DNA of 64,000 nucleotides from an uncultured Jannaschia sp. (GTDB taxonomy: Bacteria; Pseudomonadota; Alphaproteobacteria; Rhodobacterales; Rhodobacteraceae): contig NZ_CANLTR010000011.1 in assembly GCF_947494055.1 (NCBI RefSeq), positions 58,686 through 122,685 on the forward strand, given 5' to 3'. The translations under genes and the position numbers were made by a program. Below the pieces are notes generated by a model. The model made no database searches, was not told the DNA's origin, and saw only the letters and a list, made by a program, of their open reading frames with translations. Of this stretch, positions 28,272-38,016 are shown one piece after another; the first letter of the stretch is position 1, and each line of letters begins with the position of its first letter.

Positions 28272-28355
28272 GTTCTCGATAAAGGTATTCCAGCGGCAAA
28301 AGTCGAGCCTCTGCACGGGATGTCGGGGGAACCTCCACCTTGTATCGGGGTTGAA

Positions 28356-28374
28356 TATACCCTGCGGGGGTATA
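28356..28374. promoter_or_regulatory. CsoR operator between divergent promoters
   Basis: TATACCC-TGCGG-GGGTATA, a 7-bp inverted repeat with the GC-rich centre of CsoR sites. On the plus strand TATAAT (28371-28376) overlaps the right arm; on the minus strand TATATT (28354-28359) overlaps the left arm. One site can therefore block both -10 regions. Confidence 0.85.
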
Positions 28375-28387
28375 ATTCAGAGTAGTG

Positions 28388-29272
28388 ATGAAGCACGAAG
28401 ACAGCGGAGACGGAGGCGGCAAGGCCTATGGACGGTTCGCCGCGATGATCGTCACCTCGACGGTGGTGATGTACGGGCTGATGTATCTAAACACGTGGTC
28501 GCTTGAGCACGTGTATTTCTCGCAGACCCGGATGTGGATGGCGTTCTACATGGGCGCGGTCATGGCGTTCATCATGCTAGCCTTCATGCTGGGGATGTAT
28601 CGCAACCGGCGGCTCAATGCTGCGATCTTCGGAGGCGCCGCGATTGCCTTCGCGCTGTCGCTCTTCCTCGTCCGTTCACAGGAAACGGTAGGCGACGTGG
28701 CCTGGATGAAAGCGATGATCCCGCATCATTCCATCGCGATCATGACGTCGGAGCGCGCGCAGATCTCCGATCCCCGGGTCCGAAAGCTTGCCGACGAGAT
28801 CATCGCGGCGCAGAACCGGGAAATCTCGGAAATGCGCTGGCTGATCGACGAGATCGCCGAGAATGGAACGGCCGCGGGTTCCGGCGAGGAGCACGTGCCG
28901 GCCGAGATCGCGCCGCTGGCGGATGCCTTGGCCACACCGGTCATCGCGACGTTGGACCTTGCGCCGATGAGCGGCACGGAACTCGACCGCGCAGTGCCGG
29001 GCGACGGGATCTGCGAGTTCCGCCGGCAGCGCGACGCGGACCCGATCTTCGCGATGGCCCCCGACGGCAGCGCGGCGACGAAGCTTTCGGGGCAACTCAT
29101 CGCCCTCAACGCTGCCGCGCCCCCGGGCGCCGAGGGGGCCACGGCCGGAACCGACGGAATGCAGCTCTCGGTCGAGGCCGGCGAGGGCGAGGACGCGACG
29201 CTGCGCTTCGAACTCAGGACCGACCCGGCGCTGAGCGTCGGCTACAAGGGATACTGGACCTGCGACGCCTGA
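28388..29272 (+). CDS. DUF305 membrane-anchored protein in a copper regulon
   Basis: A 294-residue membrane protein. Three transmembrane segments occur in the first 100 residues (FAAMIVTSTVVMYGLMYLN, MAFYMGAVMAFIMLAFMLGM, AIFGGAAIAFALSLFLV). The DUF305 domain then carries MKAMIPHHSIAIMTSERA with paired His and Met, a likely copper or heme-like metal site. A C-terminal region of about 120 residues (from about residue 170) ends in a cysteine-containing WTCDA and has no recognised family. The ATG at 28388 has no clear ribosome site and lies within 20 nt of the TATAAT element, suggesting a nearly leaderless mRNA; GTG at 28385 is an alternative. The CsoR operator upstream indicates copper control. 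Confidence 0.85.
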   Translation: MKHEDSGDGGGKAYGRFAAMIVTSTVVMYGLMYLNTWSLEHVYFSQTRMWMAFYMGAVMAFIMLAFMLGMYRNRRLNAAIFGGAAIAFALSLFLVRSQETVGDVAWMKAMIPHHSIAIMTSERAQISDPRVRKLADEIIAAQNREISEMRWLIDEIAENGTAAGSGEEHVPAEIAPLADALATPVIATLDLAPMSGTELDRAVPGDGICEFRRQRDADPIFAMAPDGSAATKLSGQLIALNAAAPPGAEGATAGTDGMQLSVEAGEGEDATLRFELRTDPALSVGYKGYWTCDA

Positions 29273-29302
29273 CACGGCGCGCATTCGCAACGGAGAGAAC
29301 CG

Positions 29303-30064
29303 ATGCCGAAGGATACCACGCAAGACGACAGGACCGCCGTGCTCTACCGGATGGTCATGCCCGGGCATACCTGCCCCTTCGGCCTGAAGTCGAAGGACCT
29401 GCTGGAGCGCGAAGGGTTCCGTGTGGAGGATCACCCACTTCGCACCCGCGAGGAGACCGACGCCTTCAAGCGGGAGCATGACGTCAAGACCACGCCGCAG
29501 ACCTTCATCGACGGCGAGCGCGTCGGCGGCTACGACGCGCTGCAGGTGCATTTCGGCAAGAAGGACGCGAACGACAACGGCCTGTCCTACACGCCTGTCA
29601 TCGCGCTCTTCTCGGTTGCCGCGCTGACCGCGATCGCCTTCACGTGGTACGCGTTCGCCACGCTCTTCACCTGGCAGACGCTCGGGTGGTTCGTCTCGAT
29701 CTCGATGATTTTGCTCGGCCTGCAGAAGCTCAAGGACATCGAGAGCTTCTCGACGATGTTCCTGAACTACGACCTGCTGGCGAAGCGCTGGATACGCTAC
29801 GGCTACGTCTATCCGTTCGTCGAGGCCGGCGCGGGTATTCTGATGACGGCGATGGTCGCGACGTGGCTCTCCGCGCCGGCGGCGTTGTTCATCGGAACGG
29901 TCGGGGCCGTCAGCGTGTTCAAGGCGGTCTACGTCGACAAGCGGGAGCTCAAATGCGCCTGCGTGGGCGGCAATTCGAATGTGCCGCTGGGCTTCGTCTC
30001 CCTAACCGAGAATCTCGGCATGATGGGGATGTCCCTCGTGATGCTGGGTCTGCTCTTTACTTGA
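29303..30064 (+). CDS. glutaredoxin-MauE fusion membrane protein
   Basis: A 253-residue protein. The N-terminal glutaredoxin domain (residues 1-90) has LYRMVMPGHTCPFGLKSKDLLE with a monothiol-like CPFG active site, the cis-Pro in KTTPQTFIDG, and GGYDALQVHF. The C-terminal half is a four-helix MauE/DoxX-like membrane domain (PVIALFSVAALTAIAF, WFVSISMILLGLQKL, VYPFVEAGAGILMTA, LGMMGMSLVMLGLLF) with a CAC pair at about residues 225-227. Electrons may pass from the thiol domain to the membrane domain, but the partner is unknown. It lies 30 nt after the DUF305 gene with GGAGAGAACCG before its start, so it belongs to the same CsoR-controlled transcript. Confidence 0.85.
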   Translation: MPKDTTQDDRTAVLYRMVMPGHTCPFGLKSKDLLEREGFRVEDHPLRTREETDAFKREHDVKTTPQTFIDGERVGGYDALQVHFGKKDANDNGLSYTPVIALFSVAALTAIAFTWYAFATLFTWQTLGWFVSISMILLGLQKLKDIESFSTMFLNYDLLAKRWIRYGYVYPFVEAGAGILMTAMVATWLSAPAALFIGTVGAVSVFKAVYVDKRELKCACVGGNSNVPLGFVSLTENLGMMGMSLVMLGLLFT

Positions 30065-30323
30065 GAAGCCGTCGGCCGCGTCCCAGCCAGAGCGAAGGCG
30101 GGCGGCCAATGTTGCGGCGCGTAGTTGGCCTGTTCGTCTAGCCGATCCTTATGGAGCGTCCCATTCATCTAGATGTTCGCCACAATGGCGGCGATCCTGA
30201 ACCACGGCGGGCCGCGGCTTGCCAAGGCCCATATGATCGCCGCCGATCACATTTTTGGCGTGGTTGCTATCGAGTATTTAGCAAAGAAGAAGCAAGGTTC
30301 CCCGTCTCGGTGCAGGATGCGTA

Positions 30324-30352
30324 TTGACCCCGGCAAACGCCCCCGCTATCCG
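30324..30352 (+). promoter_or_regulatory. promoter of second tRNA-Asp
   Basis: TTGACC (-35), 17-nt spacer, TATCCG (-10), 11 nt before the mature tRNA. It differs from the promoter of copy 1, so the copies are independently transcribed. The preceding stretch from 30065 shows no gene. Confidence 0.6.
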
Positions 30353-30363
30353 GGCCCCCACGC

Positions 30364-30440
30364 GCGGTTGTAGCTCAGTTGGTTAGAGTACCGGCCTGTC
30401 ACGCCGGGGGTCGCGGGTTCGAGCCCCGTCAACCGCGCCA
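30364..30440 (+). tRNA. tRNA-Asp(GUC), copy 2
   Basis: Identical over all 77 nt to the tRNA-Asp at 24996-25072, in the same orientation. The identity extends 3 nt upstream at most (CGC) and only 2-3 nt downstream. The flanking sequences are unrelated. Confidence 0.97.
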
Positions 30441-30600
30441 TTTAATCCCGACGTCATCGATCGGCGACAGCAATCTGCTGGATGCAGGCATTGTCGGACA
30501 TCGCCACTCGCTCGCGATGCGATCACGCCATCGATCGCAGACTGCTATGCTTCCGATATTGCCGTCTCCGGCATCCGCATTTCCGGGCGCAACGCGGGCT

Positions 30601-31779
30601 TTAAAGCGCTTTGCTTTTAATGAGGCGCGTATCCTGTCGCTTCGAAGAAGTTCCAGCACTCCTCGGGATCGAAGAGATCGCAGATGTCGCCGAGCGCCCG
30701 GATGAGCGTATCGTAGGCCCACGCGCCGATGCGGCGGAGGTGGGCTTTCACTTTGGAGAAAACCATCTCGATCGGGTTCAGGTCGGGCGAGTAGGTCGGC
30801 AGGTTCGAGGAATCAGAAAGTCGTCCAGTGGACGGCTTTCCCCGAGAACGGAACCAGCAGCCGTGGGCGTTCAGGATTTCGGCGGTCTTCGGGCTCCTGT
30901 GGATCGACAGGTTGTCGAGGAGTGAGGAGGAGAAGGATTCGATCCAGTGGATCGGATTCCGAAGAACACGGTGGCTAGCGACAGGGCCGGGGCGAACTGG
31001 GTCTCGACGTAGATATCGAAAGCGGCCCGGTCCATCGCGCCCTCGATCACCCAAGGCGCAATCAGCGCGTCGCAGGTGAGCCCGGCGATGAATGTCTGCG
31101 TCTTCCAGCGGCCGAACGGGGTCGTGTCTAAAAGACGTTCGCTGACGGACTCCGGCCCCGCAGGCGGGTCATGTTCGCCTTAACCGACGTTTCATCCATG
31201 AAGACCAGCCGATGGGCCCTGTCGCGCATGAAGGGCTGGCGCCGAACGGTCCAGTCATGCCGGGCCAGCCTGATATCAGCCCGCATACGCTCCCGCGCGA
31301 CCAGGCCTTTTTTATATAAGAACCCCGCCCTGATCAGGGCCCGGTGGATCGACGAGAGTTAAACCGACACGCCATGCGTCTCCGCCGCGGTCGCCCTTCG
31401 CGGCGCCATCGGTTCAAGCCCGATGGGCGTCGCCAATTCCTTCACAGTGATGTCCGGCTCCGCACGGACGATCCCGGTCGAGAACGCCATGTGGGGCGCA
31501 AGCTCGCCGGCGGGCCCCTCTGCGCGACCCTGCCGCTTCGGCGTTATCAACTCCCCGGTCGCGATAAGCGGCCGCCAACCGGACCGCCGTGCTCGCACTC
31601 ACACCGAAAACTTGCGCGGCTGCCCGTCGTGAATGACCCGCGGCAATGTAGCGCCAGATCCGTTCGCGAAGGTCCATCGAGTAGGGTTTGCCCATCCGTC
31701 CACCTCCTTCCGGAAGTGGATCAAACCGATGATCCCAAGGAAATCCCCAACGATTCTGACCAGAGGCAAACCGCTTTAA
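30601..31779 (-). mobile_element. degenerate IS630-family insertion sequence
   Basis: About 1.18 kb bounded by imperfect terminal inverted repeats: TTAAAGCGCTTTGC at 30601 against TTAAAGCGGTTTGC read from 31779 on the other strand, one mismatch. It encloses a broken IS630-type transposase gene. The target duplication (TA for this family) could not be settled because the ends themselves carry TTAAA. Confidence 0.75.
30617..31695 (-). pseudogene. IS630-family transposase, frameshifted
   Basis: The N-terminus MGKPYSMDLRERIWRYIAAG and the helix-turn-helix RRAAAQVFGVSASTAVRLAA (31695 to about 31565) are in one frame. The next part (LITPKRQGRAEGPAGELAPHMAF) is in another. Then comes an in-frame stop after THGVSV, and the DDE core appears in pieces: VFMDETSVKANMTRLRG, LLDNLSIHRSPKTAEIL, and LPTYSPDLNPIEMVFSKVK. 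Extra segments interrupt it (about 12 residues before THGVSV, and about 16 residues between GCWF and LPTYSPD). The C-terminus WNFFEATGYAPH is intact. It cannot make a transposase. It looks like an old copy. Confidence 0.85.
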
Positions 31780-32337
31780 GATCCGCCATATTGTCTGTGG
31801 CCATGGGCGGGTGAGCAAAGGCCGGGAACTCTAGGCGAACGCCAGCCGCTGGCCGTTGTTACGAGCAAGCTGATTTACGACTTTCCGTGTGGTCTCTAGC
31901 CGCCCAAGGCGCTTGGGCCGTTAGACGAAGATCGTGCAACGGTCCGCTCGCCCAGACAAAGATGTCCGGCCTATGCGGCGGGATTAAAAAGGCATGATCT
32001 TGCTGTCCGAACAGTCTCGCATCTCGCATCTCGCATTAGCGCCATCGCGTACCGTTCCTCGACCTTGCCCGACACGCGCACCGGATCGGTCGCCGTCATC
32101 GTATTGTATGCGCAAATCGCCGAGTCGCCGACAGGTCTTCGGGATGCAGTTGATCGTATCGCTCGTCAGCGTGAGCTCTACCTAATAGCAGCTCGATGCT
32201 TTCACGCGACCCTGCAGAGGTTAGCATTTGGGGAACCGCAGCGGCTCGGCCAACGACTTCGGCGCCAACTGCGATGCGCCGGTACGGCGAAGCCCCGGCC
32301 GCAAGCCGAAGCCTCCGCAAGGCGGGCAAGCCCCCTG
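31780..32337. other. 558-bp region without a recognised gene
   Basis: Short frames on both strands, none with family features. It lies between the right end of the IS630 remnant and the infC stop. Confidence 0.5.
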
Positions 32338-32883
32338 TCAGCGCTGGGTCGGACCGATCATCATCACCATCTGCCGGCCTTCCATCTTGGGGAAGTTCTC
32401 GACCTTGCCGACCTCCTCGGTATCCTTCGCGACCCGCTCGAGCAGTTCGCGACCGAGATTCTGGTGCGCCATCTCCCGGCCGCGGAACCGCAGCGTGACC
32501 TTCACCTTGTCGCCGGATTCGAGGAAGCGGAAGACGTTGCGCATCTTGACGTCGTAATCGTGGGTGTCGGTGTTCGGGCGGAACTTGACCTCCTTCACCT
32601 CGATCGTCTTCTGCTTCTTGCGCGCCTCGGATTCCTTCTTCTGGGTCTCGTACTTGAACTTTCCGAAATCCATGATCTTGCAGACGGGCGGGGTCGCGTT
32701 CGGGCTGATCTCCACAAGATCGAGCCCGGCATCCTCCGCCATCTGGCGGGCGCGGGCGGGGCTGACGACCCCGACGTTCTCGCCTTCGGCGCCGATCAGG
32801 CGGATCTCGACGGCGCGGATGCGGTCATTGATGCGGGGGCCGGTGTCGCGCTGCGGTGGCGCGTTATGTGGTCTGCGGGCGAT
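32338..32883 (-). CDS. infC: translation initiation factor IF-3, AUC start
   Basis: IF-3 (181 residues) binds the 30S subunit, checks start codons and keeps the subunits apart. Seen: [23 protein letters not shown] at the N-terminal domain, [32 protein letters not shown], and the C-terminal [18 protein letters not shown] with LGRELLERV. The first in-frame ATG (32742) would delete the N-terminal domain. In-frame homology continues 47 codons upstream to ATC at 32883 ([11 protein letters not shown]), 8 nt after AAAGGA, and no ATG, GTG or TTG lies in between. An AUU/AUC-type start is the known basis of infC autoregulation, so ATC is taken as the start. Confidence 0.92.
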   Translation of the reverse strand: MARRPHNAPPQRDTGPRINDRIRAVEIRLIGAEGENVGVVSPARARQMAEDAGLDLVEISPNATPPVCKIMDFGKFKYETQKKESEARKKQKTIEVKEVKFRPNTDTHDYDVKMRNVFRFLESGDKVKVTLRFRGREMAHQNLGRELLERVAKDTEEVGKVENFPKMEGRQMVMMIGPTQR

Positions 32884-32896
32884 GGTCGTGGTCCTT

Positions 32897-32926
32897 TCAG
32901 GGACGTTGTCGATAGGGATTCGACAT
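32897..32926 (-). other. possible 9-codon leader ORF before infC
   Basis: ATG TCG AAT ... CCC TGA encodes [15 protein letters not shown] site precedes it, and its stop codon abuts the infC ribosome site (TGA then AAGGA). It may be chance; its position is what makes it notable. Confidence 0.25.
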
Positions 32927-33065
32927 AGCTTCCGCCGCGCTTTCCTTCAAGATGGCAGCGCGGGGGCTGTCCGCCGGTCGAGGGAACAAGGTTGCCGGTG
33001 GGGGATTGATCCCGTGCCAGGCCGTCCGATGGCACGGGCGGTCCACATCGCATGGGAGAAATCAT

Positions 33066-33944
33066 ATGTCGCGCAACGTAATCGTCGGACTGGCCGTCCT
33101 GGTCGTCGCGGTTCTAGCCTGGATCTTGTTTGCCGGAACCGATGACGTGGCCGAAGCGCCGGATGCCGTCGTAACCGAGGAAGGCATCCCGGCCGCAGAA
33201 ACCGACACCGCCGAGGACTCGGACGCGGAAATCGTCGTCGAAGGTGATGCCGTGGTCGTCGAGGATGACACCGCCGAACCCTCCGTCGAGGAATCCATCG
33301 CCGACGCACCCGAAGCCGTCGAAAACGAGTTGCCGGACACCACCGAGGAAGCCGAGGCTGCCGCCGAGGCCAATGGTGGCGAGGCGGTCGTCGAGGAAGA
33401 CGCCACGGACGCCGCGTCCACCGATGAGCCTGCAACGGATGCAACCGAGCCGGCGGCCGACGCAACCGATGAAGCCGCGACCGACACGGAGACCGACGCT
33501 GTCGAGGTCGAACCCGAGGCGGTCGAGATCGAAACCGATACCACCGTGACGGACGGTGCGACGGATACCGATGCTGCGACCGCTCCGGCGGCGGATGCGC
33601 CGGCGACCGAAGCTGAGGACGACTCGACCGGCACGCAGGACAGCAGCGCCGCCGGAACGGAAGAGGAAGCCGGTGTCGGCGGATCGGTCGAGGCGGTCGA
33701 TGCGGAGACAGCCGACGCGACCGAGGAGGCAATCGATGATGCCGCTGCCGCCGAGACCGATCTGGACGCCCTCCTGACGCCCGAGGGTTTCAATGCCGAA
33801 GACCTGATCGTGGTCGTCGACCAGTCCGACCTGAGCGATGCCGACAAGGCGACGCTGCGGACCCGGATCGAGGAAGCCGAGGGCGACCGGGACCTTGTTC
33901 CCGACGTCATCGAGGAGCTGCGCACCAGCCTCGACATCGAGTAA
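33066..33944 (+). CDS. membrane-anchored acidic low-complexity protein
   Basis: A 292-residue protein with one N-terminal transmembrane helix (VIVGLAVLVVAVLAWILFAG) and no cleavage motif, so it is probably an inner-membrane anchor with a periplasmic tail. Residues 25-230 are almost only Ala, Asp, Glu, Thr, Val and Ser in loose repeats of the ATDE/ETDA kind. The last 60 residues (LDALLTPEGFNAEDLIVVVD and on) form a compact acidic helical end with DKATLRTRIEEAEGDRDLV. The N-terminus at 33066 follows GGGAGAAATCAT. It diverges from infC and ends in a strong terminator. I do not recognise the family. Low-complexity tails of this type may act as spacers or cation binders. Confidence 0.75.
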   Translation: MSRNVIVGLAVLVVAVLAWILFAGTDDVAEAPDAVVTEEGIPAAETDTAEDSDAEIVVEGDAVVVEDDTAEPSVEESIADAPEAVENELPDTTEEAEAAAEANGGEAVVEEDATDAASTDEPATDATEPAADATDEAATDTETDAVEVEPEAVEIETDTTVTDGATDTDAATAPAADAPATEAEDDSTGTQDSSAAGTEEEAGVGGSVEAVDAETADATEEAIDDAAAAETDLDALLTPEGFNAEDLIVVVDQSDLSDADKATLRTRIEEAEGDRDLVPDVIEELRTSLDIE

Positions 33945-33962
33945 GCTTCCGATATTCGGAAG

Positions 33963-33999
33963 AAAGGGCCGCGCGGTTTCGACTGCGCGGCCCTTTTTT
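33963..33999 (+). terminator. strong terminator between the acidic-protein gene and fpr
   Basis: A GC stem with arms GGGCCGCGC and GCGCGGCCC followed by six Ts; on the minus strand the stem is followed by TTTCTTCC, so it can also end fpr transcripts. A second small hairpin (CTTCCGA-TAT-TCGGAAG) lies at 33946-33962. Confidence 0.88.
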
Positions 34000-34019
34000 C
34001 GTTGCCTTGGCGGCGTGTG

Positions 34020-34847
34020 TCAGTCGACGAAGGCCTTTTCGATGACGTAATGCTTCGGGTCGGAATTCGCGCCTTCCTCAAGACCGAACCCCTCCAAAAC
34101 TTCCTTCATCTCGAGGTTGAAGGCGAGCGAGCCGCAGACCATCGCGCGATCGGTCTCGGACGCGATGTGCTCGACGCCCAGATCGGCGAAGGCCGACCCG
34201 TCGCGGAGCCGATCCGTGATCCGCCCGACGGTGGGCGAGTCTTCGCGGGTGGTTGTCGGATAGTACTTGAGCTTGTCGCCGATCAGCTCGCCGATCAGCT
34301 CGTCGGCCCGTAGTGCTTCCACAATACGCCGCCCGTATTCGAGATCGGACAGGTTGCGGCAGGTATGGGTGACGATCACCTCGTCGTAGTTCTCCCAGGT
34401 CTCGGGCTCGCGGAGAAGCGACGCGAAGGGCGCGAAACCGGTGCCGGTGGAGAAGAACCACAGCCGCTTGCCGGGCAGGAGCGCGTCGTGGACCAGCGTA
34501 CCGACAGGCTTCGGCCGCAGGATGATCTGGTCGCCGGGCTTCACGTGCTGCAACCGGGAGGTCAGGGGGCCATCCTGAACCTTGATCGAATAGAACTCAA
34601 GCTCGTCGTCCCAAGCCGGGGAGGCGATGGAATAGGCCCGCAGGATGGGCTTCGCCCGACCGGTCTTCGGGTCGGGATCGCCCATCAGGCCGATCATCAC
34701 GAACTCGCCCGACCGGAAGCGCAGCGATGCGGGCCGCGTCACGCGGAAGGAGAAGAGCTCGTCCGTCCAGTGCGTGACCTGCGTGACGGTCTGCGCGTCG
34801 GGCAGGACGGGAGTGGCGTGGCCGGGATTCGGGTTCATGTCGTTCAT
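34020..34847 (-). CDS. fpr: ferredoxin--NADP+ reductase
   Basis: A 275-residue FNR-family flavoenzyme moving electrons between NADPH and ferredoxin. The FAD-binding RAYSIASPAWDDELEFYSI, the GPLTSRLQHVKPGDQI segment, the NADPH-binding FFSTGTGFAPFASLLREP and C-terminal NSDPKHYVIEKAFVD with a terminal aromatic-type tail are all clear. It is the last gene of the sulfate operon, 51 nt after the DUF934 gene, and can supply reduced ferredoxin to the sulfite reductase. Met4 is an alternative start. Fpr-type enzymes also respond to oxidative stress, but no sox-like box was seen. Confidence 0.93.
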   Translation of the reverse strand: MNDMNPNPGHATPVLPDAQTVTQVTHWTDELFSFRVTRPASLRFRSGEFVMIGLMGDPDPKTGRAKPILRAYSIASPAWDDELEFYSIKVQDGPLTSRLQHVKPGDQIILRPKPVGTLVHDALLPGKRLWFFSTGTGFAPFASLLREPETWENYDEVIVTHTCRNLSDLEYGRRIVEALRADELIGELIGDKLKYYPTTTREDSPTVGRITDRLRDGSAFADLGVEHIASETDRAMVCGSLAFNLEMKEVLEGFGLEEGANSDPKHYVIEKAFVD

Positions 34848-34898
34848 GGCGTCACAAGCGGCGGAAGCCGCACCTCTAGTTCTGGATCGTTCGGGGTT

Positions 34899-35327
34899 CT
34901 AGGCCGTCTGCAGGTCCGGTCGACGGCCAAGACGACGCTGATAGTCATGCGCGCGCCAGTCGGCCCGGGCACGCCACTCGGCCTCGGGCTGACGCGCCGC
35001 AAGGTCTTCGTCGATCTCGACCTCGTCGAAACCGCTGCGCCGGGCCATCGCGTACTGGTCCGCGATCAGGTGCCCTGCGGCACGCAATCGGCCGGTAAAG
35101 CCGGCCCGACGCAGAATGCGCGCGATGGAAAAGCCGCGCCCGTCCGCGAAGCTCGGAAAGGCGACACGGATGACGGCGATCTCGGGCAGGCGCAGGAGTA
35201 CCGGGTCGAGATCGGCATCGGGCGCCAGATCGACGGCCAGCGGCCCGTTCGCGGGCAAGGCATCGATAGCGGCGAACCGCATATCCAGATCATCCGACGC
35301 GAAGCCGGTATCGGTCACGATGGGCAT
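34899..35327 (-). CDS. DUF934 protein of the sulfate operon
   Basis: A 142-residue protein of the DUF934 family, regularly found after cysH in alphaproteobacteria. It opens MPIVTDTGFASDDL, has the family core VDLAPDADLDPVLLRLPEIAVIRVAFPSFADGRGFS (given in part) and SIARILRRAGFTGRLRAAGHLIADQYAMARRSGFDEVEI, and ends in an Arg-rich helix. The start at 35327 follows GAGGAGACGATC and lies 10 nt after the cysH stop. The molecular role is unknown; the genomic link to sulfate reduction is the main clue. Confidence 0.9.
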   Translation of the reverse strand: MPIVTDTGFASDDLDMRFAAIDALPANGPLAVDLAPDADLDPVLLRLPEIAVIRVAFPSFADGRGFSIARILRRAGFTGRLRAAGHLIADQYAMARRSGFDEVEIDEDLAARQPEAEWRARADWRAHDYQRRLGRRPDLQTA

Positions 35328-35337
35328 GATCGTCTCC

Positions 35338-36058
35338 TCAGCGGGTGGCGGGCCAGAATCGGCCCCCGGCGAAGTGGATGCCGCATTCGGTCTTCTCCTG
35401 ACCGCGCCAGCGTCCGGCCCGCGGGTCCTCGCCCGGCGCGACCTTGGTCGTGCAAGGCGCGCAGCCGAGCGAGGCATAGCCCTGCGCAACCAGAGGATGC
35501 CGGGGCAGGTCATGCAAGTCCATGTAGGCCGACACATCCTCCCGGCTCCATCGTGCGAGCGGGTTCATCTTCAGCTTGCCGGCATCGACTTCGAAGACAT
35601 CGAGCGCGGCACGGTCCGGATTCTGATGCCGCTTGCGGCCGGTGATCCAACCCTCGAAGGGCTGTAGCGCCAGTTCCAGCGGCTTCACCTTGCGAAGCGC
35701 GCAGCAGGTTTCGGGATCGCGGTCGTGAAGATCCCCCTCCGGATCGTGGAGGAACAGGTCCGCGCTGTCCGGCCGGATCAACCGGATGTCGGTCAGGCCA
35801 AGCGTCTCGGCCACCTGCTGCTGATAGCGCAGGGTCTCGGGGAACAGCATCCCCGTCTCGAGGAACAGGACCGGAATGGTCGCATCGACTTGCGCCACGA
35901 GGTGCAGCAACACGACCGATTCCGCACCGAAAGACGATACGAGCGCGAGGTCGCCGACCCCGTCATCGCGAAGGACTCGGTCGAGGATCGCCTCGGCCGA
36001 GGCATCCGACAGGTCGGCATTCAGCTTCGCGGCACGCGCGGCGAGCAGGGCTTGGGCG

Positions 36059-36069
<11 letters not shown>
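35338..36069 (-). CDS. cysH: assimilatory APS (adenylyl-sulfate) reductase
   Basis: A 243-residue thioredoxin-dependent reductase that makes sulfite. It carries the four [4Fe-4S] cysteines, as a CC pair in ETCCALRKVKPL and CAPC in SLGCAPCTTKVAPGED, the mark of the APS-using type. The active Cys229 sits in TECGIH, and the nucleotide loop reads VSSFGAESVVLLHLVAQVD. The start at 36069 lies inside cysI (11 bp overlap). The usual electron donor is thioredoxin. APS substrate is inferred from the cluster; the window contains no cysD/N. Confidence 0.94.
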
Positions 36070-37711
<1,642 letters not shown>

Positions 37712-37713
37712 GG

Positions 37714-38016
37714 TCAGGCCTCCGCCTGCTTGCCGTGCGGGTAGTTCGACGGGCCGGTCGCCCGGAACCCCTCGCGGAAATGGACGGGCTCGGGGCCGTT
37801 CCGCCCGGCCTTCATGTCGGTCAGATAGGCGCCGACGACGCGGCCGGGCTGACCTTCCGCGAGGGCCAGCCGCTCCGCCGCGCGGGTCTCGTCCTCGATC
37901 AGCTCGGCATCGTGCAGGTCTCCGACCCATTCGCCCTGCGCGTTCAGGTAGACGACGTCGCCCTCGCGCAGGAGGTTCGCGGTGACGACCTTCGGTGTGA
38001 AGGGGCGGCGGCTCAT
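37714..38016 (-). CDS. DUF2849 protein of the sulfate operon
   Basis: A 100-residue DUF2849 protein: MSRRPFTPKVVTANLLREGDVVYLNAQGEWV then DAELIEDETRAAERLALAEG and GRVVGAYLTDM, with a C-terminal RATGPSNYPHG. It starts at 38016 in an ATGA overlap with the cysG stop and ends 2 nt before the cysI start. The family occurs almost only beside cysI/cysG in alphaproteobacteria; its role is unknown, perhaps in assembly of the sulfite reductase. Confidence 0.9.
   Translation of the reverse strand: MSRRPFTPKVVTANLLREGDVVYLNAQGEWVGDLHDAELIEDETRAAERLALAEGQPGRVVGAYLTDMKAGRNGPEPVHFREGFRATGPSNYPHGKQAEA

Noticed and set aside
32338..32742. infC starting at the first ATG
   Set aside because: This removes the conserved N-terminal domain; homology and a ribosome site continue to ATC at 32883.
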